DNA from: an uncultured Parasutterella sp.
GTDB taxonomy: Bacteria; Pseudomonadota; Gammaproteobacteria; Burkholderiales; Burkholderiaceae_F
Direction of reading: 5' to 3'
NCBI GenBank assembly: GCA_900766055.1
Contig: CAAFTZ010000063.1
Span: forward strand, 1-14,508
DNA length: 14,508 nucleotides
In this document: piece after piece, positions 7,534-12,721 of the stretch
How the letters are laid out: each line of letters begins with the position of its first letter
Numbering within the stretch: the stretch's first letter is position 1
The notes under the pieces: model-generated
Databases searched by the model: none
Seen by the model: the letters and a program-made list of their open reading frames with translations, nothing else
Told to the model about the DNA's origin: nothing
Made by a program: the position numbers and the translations under genes

Positions 7534-7720
7534 AATTACCCTCCCGCCGTCGACTTAATCGCAATCGGCTTGTGTTATTTGCTGCTGTAATGTGTAATCG
7601 AATCCGCTGGTTCTATCGAAACAGGGTTATTCGCAGCTTCTGCCTTATTGTAATTATTCTGAGGAAAAATAACCATAAGTAATTACTTTATTGATGTTAC
7701 CCCTTGCGATAACTACGGGA
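7534..7720. promoter_or_regulatory. Regulator upstream region with repeats and a 12-base palindrome
   Basis: This 187-base spacer lies upstream of the LuxR-type gene and downstream of the MFS gene, both on the minus strand. It holds a direct repeat ATCGAA at 7597-7602 and 7615-7620 (period 18), a close repeat TGTAAT-G-TGTAAT at 7586-7598, and a palindrome AAGTAATTACTT at 7677-7688. These could be binding sites, perhaps for the regulator itself, but that is a guess. I find no intrinsic terminator for the MFS gene and no convincing -35/-10 pair. Confidence 0.4.
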
Positions 7721-8959
7721 TTATTTGTCATTTTTTTTGAAGTCGATATTCTCTTCCTGCTCAATTGCCTTGTCTTCCACGAGTTTCTCAGCGGGGTCGC
7801 GCATATTTTTAACGGAATAACCGATTTTTGCGCCTGCGCCCACCATTAAGGCTCCGGTTGCCCAAAATGCCGAAGCAGCGCCGATAATTGAACCGCCGAA
7901 ACCGAAGAGCAAGGGCAAGATCGCATGGCTGGCGTTCATCAGCATGGTGCGGATTCCGATCGCTTCGCCGACCCGGCCGTCAGGCGTTACCTGATGGAGA
8001 AGAGAGAGGACATTCGGCTGTGAAGCTCCGAGAGAGGCGCCGAGCCAGCCGCAAAGTAAAAAGAGGAGCGTAAGCGAGGTTGTAAAAGGAAAAACAATGT
8101 AGGTGAGGCCCGCTGAGATCATGACAAAAATAATGATGGACCACTCTTTGAATAGCTGCGAGAGAATAGGCATGACAGCTCGTACGGCAAATGTGCAGAT
8201 TGAGAATGTGCTCAGCAGCCAGCCGATTGCAACGGCGTCCAGACCGATCTCTGTGCCGTAGACCGGGATCATGAAAGCCTGCAGGTCCCAAGCCATGGAA
8301 ACAAAAGCCGATGCAAGCAGTACATTTCTAACCTTTACGTCTTTGAATAACTCAAAGGTGCTGTTGTGCTGATTATTTTTAGATTTGGTCTTGTTGAAAG
8401 CGGAGGGAAGTCCTCGGGCCTGGAGCAGAAAGATAATGCCGCCAAGAATTGCAAAGGCCAGTGCACCTCCGAATGCCCAGTAGTAGTTTCCATGATCGAT
8501 CAAGTAACCTGCGACGACAGGTCCGGTTGATCCTGAAATTGAGAAAGCGATGGACTGATAAGTAAAAGCGGTCGCTCGGTTTTTGTTGTTTGACAGATAA
8601 CCGATCAAGCCCTGACCGCTGATCAGCGTAAAAACAAAACCAGTGCCGGCCAATAAAGACGTCACGAAAATCGGCCAAAAACCAAATGTTTCATATGGGA
8701 AAAGTATCGGCATCAGAGAGGCTGCCGCGATCATGAGAAAGGAGACCGTGATCGGGATACGCACCCCGATCTTATCGATGAATTTTCCGACGTGGATCGA
8801 GATGAGGGCAGGAATGGCAGCATAGGTACTCAAAATTACGCCGACCATCCAGGCAGGCTGCCCGTAATGCAGCGCGTAGAGGGTGGCAATAACGCGTGAA
8901 GAAGTGAACCCGCAGTGCAGGAGAGCCATGAAGGCGACGATTTTGAGGATTTTTGTCAT
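7721..8959 (-). CDS. Major facilitator superfamily (MFS) transporter, substrate unknown
   Basis: An inner-membrane secondary transporter of 412 residues with about twelve hydrophobic segments in two halves, separated by a charged Lys/Asn-rich loop near residues 187-200. The loop after the second membrane segment has the MFS signature region as HVGKFIDKIGVR (about 56-67). The C-terminal tail (about 385-412) is highly charged and cytoplasmic. Substrate cannot be told; drug, sugar or organic-acid export are all open. The ATG at 8957-8959 has no ribosome binding site: the ten bases before it are TTATTGCAAA, and a strong hairpin ends 11 bases upstream. No better in-frame start with a ribosome site is visible. 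It follows the tandem universal stress gene on the same strand with 65 bases between. Confidence 0.88.
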   Translation of the reverse strand: MTKILKIVAFMALLHCGFTSSRVIATLYALHYGQPAWMVGVILSTYAAIPALISIHVGKFIDKIGVRIPITVSFLMIAAASLMPILFPYETFGFWPIFVTSLLAGTGFVFTLISGQGLIGYLSNNKNRATAFTYQSIAFSISGSTGPVVAGYLIDHGNYYWAFGGALAFAILGGIIFLLQARGLPSAFNKTKSKNNQHNSTFELFKDVKVRNVLLASAFVSMAWDLQAFMIPVYGTEIGLDAVAIGWLLSTFSICTFAVRAVMPILSQLFKEWSIIIFVMISAGLTYIVFPFTTSLTLLFLLCGWLGASLGASQPNVLSLLHQVTPDGRVGEAIGIRTMLMNASHAILPLLFGFGGSIIGAASAFWATGALMVGAGAKIGYSVKNMRDPAEKLVEDKAIEQEENIDFKKNDK

Positions 8960-8970
8960 TTTGCAATAAG

Positions 8971-8996
8971 CAAGGGCGCCCCGAGGGACGCCCTTG
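8971..8996. terminator. Strong hairpin between the tandem usp gene and the MFS gene
   Basis: CAAGGGCG (8971-8978) pairs with CGCCCTTG (8989-8996), with an inner CC/GG extension and a CGAG tetraloop. Read on the minus strand it follows the usp stop and is followed only by CTTATTG, a poor U-tract. The better T-run (TTTTT at 9001-9005) is on the plus strand, where no gene ends. It may be an imperfect terminator of usp, an attenuator before the MFS gene, or a 3'-end stabiliser. Confidence 0.55.
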
Positions 8997-9024
8997 AGTG
9001 TTTTTGTTCTAAACGTCCGGAGCG

Positions 9025-9924
9025 TTAGTTTGCCTGAATCACAAGCAAAGGTGTGTCGCTGATAGCGGCGATACGCGTGGCTGTCGAGCCAAGGACGGCA
9101 GCTTTGAATGCGCCGTAGCCGCGTGTTCCCATGACGATGAGGTCTAAGCCTTCATTCTTAGCAAAAGCGGCAATTTCATCGCCGGGGTTGCCGACTAAGC
9201 AGATTTCTTCTGTCTTAAAGCCTTTGTCTTGGAAAGCTCTACGGCTTGGGCCGACTGCTTCGTCAAAAGATTCCTGCTGCATGGCGCGAACTTCGGATTC
9301 GTTCATTGTCGGAAGGGCCATGCCGGCCATATCCGGCATGACGACACCGGCGTAGTCACTGACGACGTTCATCAGATAAAACGTCGGATGGTCGCCGAAG
9401 ATATCGTGGTTTTTAAGGATGTGTTCGACAGCGGCTTCGCCGTACTTAGAACCGTCGATGGCGACGCCGACTTTCAAAGAGTCATTCGTGGGTGCGGGTT
9501 TGTTGCGCAGAATCAGGACGGGTTTGTCGCAGAGCGCCAACACGGAGTTGGTGACCGATCCAAGCAGAAGGCCTTTCAAGGCAGAGCGGCCGTGGGAGCC
9601 CATGATGATTAGGTCGGCGCCGGATTCTTCTGCAACCTTAGCAATTGTCGGGGCGGCTTCGCCGACGGCATAGCGGGCGGTTGCTTTGACGCCTGCGGCT
9701 TTTAATGCCTCAATGGCAGGCTCGAGAATGACATTGGCTTCCTCGTCGTAATATCCGCTCAAAGAGCCGTTGCCGATTAATTTGGAGGCTCTTGCGGGTA
9801 CGGGTGCCTGAACGCTCAGCAGTTCGATTTCCGGGTTGTGCCCTAAGAGAGTTGCACGTGAAGTGACAAATTCAATTGAGTGTTTACTGAACTCGCTTCC
9901 GTCGATGGGAACTAAAATCTTCAT
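9025..9924 (-). CDS. Tandem-domain universal stress protein (two UspA domains)
   Basis: A 299-residue cytoplasmic protein made of two UspA folds, about 1-142 and 150-299. Each carries the ATP-binding pattern G-x2-G-x9-G-S: Gly109, Gly112, Gly122-Ser123 in the first, and Gly266, Gly269, Gly279-Ser280 in the second. Each also begins with the usual hydrophobic strand and Asp (Asp8 and Asp157). Both halves thus look able to bind nucleotide. The second domain has a methionine-rich insertion around 196-215 (Met196, 199, 202, 206, 215) of unknown meaning. The ATG at 9922-9924 follows GGAGG with four-base spacing. It diverges from the tcdA-like gene. Such proteins are linked with survival of starvation, acid or oxidants in other bacteria; the specific role here is unknown. 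Confidence 0.94.
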   Translation of the reverse strand: MKILVPIDGSEFSKHSIEFVTSRATLLGHNPEIELLSVQAPVPARASKLIGNGSLSGYYDEEANVILEPAIEALKAAGVKATARYAVGEAAPTIAKVAEESGADLIIMGSHGRSALKGLLLGSVTNSVLALCDKPVLILRNKPAPTNDSLKVGVAIDGSKYGEAAVEHILKNHDIFGDHPTFYLMNVVSDYAGVVMPDMAGMALPTMNESEVRAMQQESFDEAVGPSRRAFQDKGFKTEEICLVGNPGDEIAAFAKNEGLDLIVMGTRGYGAFKAAVLGSTATRIAAISDTPLLVIQAN

Positions 9925-9976
9925 TTAACCTCCGATAATCATTGTTAGTAAGCTTGTTTTTCTTTCACGAGCTTTG

Positions 9977-10005
9977 TTGACATTATGAATTATCCCATCT
10001 GTAAT
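9977..10005 (+). promoter_or_regulatory. Near-consensus sigma-70 promoter for the tcdA-like gene
   Basis: TTGACA (9977-9982, perfect -35) is followed after exactly 17 bases by TGTAAT (10000-10005, five of six for -10). Transcription would start near 10012, giving a leader of about 70 bases before ATG 10083. It is the clearest promoter in the window. Confidence 0.8.
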
Positions 10006-10082
10006 TAAAAGAGTTGTCGAAGAAACATCAAAGCAAGGCGAAGATTCTTTTGAGTTTCGTGTTTGGTTAAAAGAAGTTGAAA

Positions 10083-10868
10083 ATGGCTGAAGAGAACAAA
10101 TATCCGCTCGACTATGAAAGACGCTTCGGCGGCGTTGCGAAGCTTTATACCAAAGTCGGTGCTGAACGCTTAAAAAATGCCCATGTCTGCGTAGTCGGTC
10201 TCGGAGGCGTCGGCTCTTGGGCGGCCGAAGCTTTAGCGCGCACAGCTGTCGGCCACATCACGCTGGTGGACTTAGATAACGTTGCAGAGAGCAATACGAA
10301 CCGCCAGCTGCAGGCGATGACCGGGGTTTACGGGAAGCCGAAAGTCGATGCGACGGCAGAAAGGATCCGCGCAATTAATCCGCTCTGTGACTGCAGGAAG
10401 ATTGAGGATTTCATCGAAGTAGAAACCGCGGAATCTCTTTTGCCGGAAGACGCCATTATTCTTGACTGCATCGACAACGTTAAAGTTAAAGCTGCCATGG
10501 CGGCCGTCTGTAAAGAGAGAAAGCAGTTTATGGTTGCGTGCGGTGCGGCCGGAGGCAAGACGAGCGCCATGAACATTATTCACGAAGATTTGGCGCGAAC
10601 GACCGGCGATCCTCTTTTGTCCCGAATGCGGTACGACCTTCGCAAAAAATACGGGTTTCCTAAATTAAAAGCAGGAAAGAGAATTGAGAAGTTCGGCATT
10701 CCTTGTGTTTACACCGCAGACCCTGTTAAACGCCCGGAAGGAGTGTGTGACGTCGGCGCCGGCCTGTCGTGTGCAGGTTACGGATCTTCAGTCGTGGTAA
10801 CGGCAGCTTTAGGACTGGCAGCGGCGTCTGTCGCAATCAACCACATTACGGGGACCGACTCTAAATAA
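10083..10868 (+). CDS. tcdA: tRNA threonylcarbamoyladenosine dehydratase (TcdA/CsdL/YgdL family)
   Basis: An E1/ThiF/MoeB-fold ATP-dependent enzyme that in E. coli converts t6A at tRNA position 37 into its cyclic form ct6A. The 261-residue product has the nucleotide motif GLGGVGSW at about 39-46, an acidic strand end with the following NTNRQ motif at about 71-75, and the conserved IDNVKVK region, as in TcdA. Length fits (E. coli about 268). The absence of Cys-x2-Cys zinc pairs argues against ThiF or MoeB. The ATG at 10083 is chosen over a TTG six bases upstream because AAGAAG (10071-10076) stands six bases from the ATG and would leave no spacing for the TTG. It has its own strong promoter and may be cotranscribed with the usp gene 69 bases downstream, as no terminator separates them. 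Confidence 0.92.
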   Translation: MAEENKYPLDYERRFGGVAKLYTKVGAERLKNAHVCVVGLGGVGSWAAEALARTAVGHITLVDLDNVAESNTNRQLQAMTGVYGKPKVDATAERIRAINPLCDCRKIEDFIEVETAESLLPEDAIILDCIDNVKVKAAMAAVCKERKQFMVACGAAGGKTSAMNIIHEDLARTTGDPLLSRMRYDLRKKYGFPKLKAGKRIEKFGIPCVYTADPVKRPEGVCDVGAGLSCAGYGSSVVVTAALGLAAASVAINHITGTDSK

Positions 10869-10880
10869 AACTTAACGGAA

Positions 10881-10899
10881 TGTAACAAATCCTATTACA
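10881..10899. promoter_or_regulatory. Inverted repeat upstream of the single-domain usp gene
   Basis: TGTAA-N9-TTACA lies between the tcdA stop and the usp start. It does not match CRP or FNR consensus spacing. It could be an operator for stress control of usp, or chance in an AT-rich spacer. TATTAC (10893-10898) overlaps it and might serve as a -10 box with TTAACG at 10872-10877, but the spacing is only 15. Confidence 0.3.
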
Positions 10900-10937
10900 C
10901 TTATGGGCAAATAAAATTCTTAAAAGGACGGTCAGCT

Positions 10938-11372
10938 ATGTATAACCGTATTTTGGTTCCGACAGACGGATCCGAACTCTCTGATAAAGCGCTTGAAGCC
11001 GCGGCCGATTTTGCCAAGGCTCTGGGTTCCTCTATTGTCATCATTACCGTTATTGAGCCTTACAGCTATACCAATCTCTCTGAGTACAGACCTGAAAGTA
11101 TTGATCAATACGACTCCAGAGTTAAAGAAATGGCACAGGAGCGATTGGAAATCGCTCGCGAATTGGTTGAGAAAAAAGACATCAACTGCGAAGTTGTGGC
11201 TTTCAAATCGTTCTCTCCGGCAGAGGCGATTATCGACGCCGCCAATGAATACAACTGCGATTTGATTTTCATGGCCTCTCACGGCAGACAGGGCTTTGCC
11301 GCAGTGCTTTTAGGCAGTGAAACACAAAAAGTTCTGACTCATTCCAAGATCCCCGTCATGGTTTACAGATGA
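10938..11372 (+). CDS. Single-domain universal stress protein (UspA family)
   Basis: A 144-residue cytoplasmic UspA-fold protein. The N-terminal strand ends in VPTDGSELS (Asp10), and the nucleotide-binding segment reads ASHGRQG then LLGS, with Gly116 and Gly126-Ser127. The first Gly of the G-x2-G pattern is Ala113, which is common in ATP-binding members. A charged, probably helical segment (about 50-80) precedes the central strand. The ATG at 10938 follows AAAAGGA with nine-base spacing. It is the second Usp gene within 1.1 kb, beyond tcdA from the tandem one but only distantly similar to either half. Function is stress-related by family only. Confidence 0.93.
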   Translation: MYNRILVPTDGSELSDKALEAAADFAKALGSSIVIITVIEPYSYTNLSEYRPESIDQYDSRVKEMAQERLEIARELVEKKDINCEVVAFKSFSPAEAIIDAANEYNCDLIFMASHGRQGFAAVLLGSETQKVLTHSKIPVMVYR

Positions 11373-11384
11373 TTACGGGTAAGA

Positions 11385-11399
11385 GGCTCTGTTTGAGCC
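11385..11399 (+). terminator. Weak possible terminator after usp
   Basis: GGCTC-TGTTT-GAGCC is a five-base-pair hairpin 12 bases after the usp stop, followed by ACTTTGC, so the U-tract is poor. A direct repeat GAGTCA (11414-11419 and 11426-11431, period 12) follows it. Readthrough into the next gene is likely. Confidence 0.3.
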
Positions 11400-11467
11400 A
11401 CTTTGCAAATCCGGAGTCAAATCACGAGTCAGAATACACGGAACAGAATTTGAGGAGTACTTAATAA

Positions 11468-11872
11468 ATGACTGAAGACGTTAAGACTGAAGCCGAAAAG
11501 GACCAGGAGCAGATGGATGCGGCCAATCTTTTCCGCGAAGAAATTTACACCGACAGAAAGATCGGCGTGATTCGCTGCCTGGTGCCTGTAACGGCTGAGG
11601 GCAAGGTTGACGAAAGCCGTAAGGTTATTTATACCGGCGAGGCCCAGATCATGACTCAGATGGGAGCTCTTCCGATCTCTTTTGATATCGAGGCAGACAA
11701 CCTGGCAGCTGCTGTCGCAAATTACCGCGAAGCGGCTAAGGCCGGCGTTGAAAAGACAATGAAAGAGCTACAGGAACTGCGCCGCGCAGCCGCAAGCAAG
11801 ATCGTGGTTCCGGGCCAGCCCGGGTTCACGCCTCCGGAAGGTGCCGGCGGTAGCGGCTTAGTTATGCCGTAA
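11468..11872 (+). CDS. Conserved hypothetical cytoplasmic protein, 134 residues
   Basis: I do not recognise a named family with confidence; it resembles small uncharacterised proteins I recall from Burkholderiales. It has an acidic start (about 1-20), then FREEIYTD (about 22-29). A central part probably forms beta strands (about 30-75, with the YTGEAQIMTQMGALPISF stretch), followed by a charged Ala/Glu/Lys/Arg helix (about 78-110) and a Gly/Pro-rich C-terminal tail. There is no signal peptide, membrane segment or Cys motif; the only Cys is in IRCLVPV. Codon use looks like its neighbours and the ribosome site GAGGAG (11452-11457, ten bases from the ATG) is strong, so it is a genuine, probably well-expressed gene. 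It is followed by a perfect terminator. The neighbouring usp gene gives only weak context. Confidence 0.88.
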   Translation: MTEDVKTEAEKDQEQMDAANLFREEIYTDRKIGVIRCLVPVTAEGKVDESRKVIYTGEAQIMTQMGALPISFDIEADNLAAAVANYREAAKAGVEKTMKELQELRRAAASKIVVPGQPGFTPPEGAGGSGLVMP

Positions 11873-11891
11873 TCTATTCTTAATGTTTAAG

Positions 11892-11916
11892 ACTGCCGGG
11901 ACTCCCGGCAGTTTTT
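11892..11916 (+). terminator. Rho-independent terminator after the 134-residue gene
   Basis: A perfect nine-base-pair stem (11892-11900 with 11904-11912, ACTGCCGGG / CCCGGCAGT), a three-base loop and a five-T run at 11912-11916. It lies 20 bases after the stop and separates this unit from the NIF3-family gene. Confidence 0.93.
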
Positions 11917-11932
11917 GTATGGGAAGAAGCCA

Positions 11933-12685
11933 ATGAAAATTCAAAAACTTCTGGAAGCACTCAACGAACTGTTAGAGCCGGAAAAATTTCGAGACTATTG
12001 TCCTAACGGACTGCAGGTACAAGGCAAAAAAGAGGTCAAGAATATCGTCTGCGGCGTTTCGGCTTCAGAGGCTCTCATCAACGAAGCCGTGAAGAGGGGT
12101 GCAGATACAATTATTGTTCACCACGGTTATTTCTGGAAGAATGAAAATCCGAGAATTACCGGAATCAAAAGAGTCCGAATTAAGAAGCTTCTGGAGCACG
12201 ATATTAACCTCATTGCTTATCACTTGCCCCTTGATGCTAATGAAAAAGTAGGTAATAACCACGAGCTTGGACGCTTGTTAAAAATAAAAGATGTAACACC
12301 CCTTCCGGACGAGCCCCTTGTCTTGCAGGGAGAGTTTGACCCGCCTGTAACAATTGAAAAACTCACTGACAAACTAACTGAGGTTCTCGGGAGGGTACCT
12401 TATGTTGTGACCGTAGACTCTCCCCCTTCAATACGAAGAGTTGCTTTTTGCAGTGGTGCGGCACAAGACTATCTCGAAAAAGCGGCAGACGCAGGCGCTC
12501 AGGCCTACCTGAGCGGCGAGATTAGTGAACGCACGGTTCTGGAAGCAAGGGAATTAGGAGTTCCGTATTTCGCGGTCGGCCATCACGCAAGTGAGACATT
12601 AGGGATTCGAGCACTATCGCAATGGTTAGCTACTCGTTTTCCACAATTAAATGTCAGCTTTGTGAACATCGACAACCCGATATAG
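11933..12685 (+). CDS. NIF3/YbgI-family dinuclear metal protein
   Basis: A 250-residue member of the NIF3 family (E. coli YbgI), often labelled GTP cyclohydrolase 1 type 2 homologue although the activity is not settled. The dimetal ligands of the family are present: His63-His64 in IIVHHGYF, His97 and Asp101 in YHLPLDA, and His217 with Glu221 in GHHASE. Length matches the short, single-domain bacterial form. I start at ATG 11933, with GGGAAG ten to twelve bases upstream. A TTG at 11915 would place the start inside the T-run of the preceding terminator. The promoter must lie between that terminator and the ATG or upstream, as only 16 bases separate them; readthrough or a promoter in the previous gene is implied. 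It ends 36 bases before the autotransporter gene. Confidence 0.92.
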   Translation: MKIQKLLEALNELLEPEKFRDYCPNGLQVQGKKEVKNIVCGVSASEALINEAVKRGADTIIVHHGYFWKNENPRITGIKRVRIKKLLEHDINLIAYHLPLDANEKVGNNHELGRLLKIKDVTPLPDEPLVLQGEFDPPVTIEKLTDKLTEVLGRVPYVVTVDSPPSIRRVAFCSGAAQDYLEKAADAGAQAYLSGEISERTVLEARELGVPYFAVGHHASETLGIRALSQWLATRFPQLNVSFVNIDNPI

Positions 12686-12697
12686 ATTGAACGCGGG

Positions 12698-12718
12698 GCT
12701 GACTCTATATGGAGCAGC
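12698..12718 (+). promoter_or_regulatory. Predicted hairpin covering the autotransporter ribosome binding site
   Basis: GCTG-(A)-CTC pairs with GAG-CAGC around a TATATG loop, seven pairs with one bulge. The right arm contains most of the ribosome site GGAG (12711-12714), which is seven bases before ATG 12722. Folding would hide that site and could lower translation of the large surface protein. Confidence 0.4.
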
Positions 12719-12721
12719 TAC

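Noticed and set aside
8971..9005. Hairpin with TTTTT as a plus-strand terminator
   Set aside because: No plus-strand gene ends nearby; the run of genes here is on the minus strand, so a plus-strand role is not supported.
9229..9612. Plus-strand open frame opposite the tandem usp gene
   Set aside because: It overlaps both UspA domains on the other strand and has no supporting features.
10077..10082. TTG start two codons before the tcdA ATG
   Set aside because: The AAGAAG ribosome site abuts it with no spacing; the ATG has six bases of spacing.
11915..11932. TTG start adding six residues to the NIF3-family protein
   Set aside because: It would lie in the T-run of the upstream terminator and lacks a ribosome site, while ATG 11933 has one and gives the normal family N terminus.
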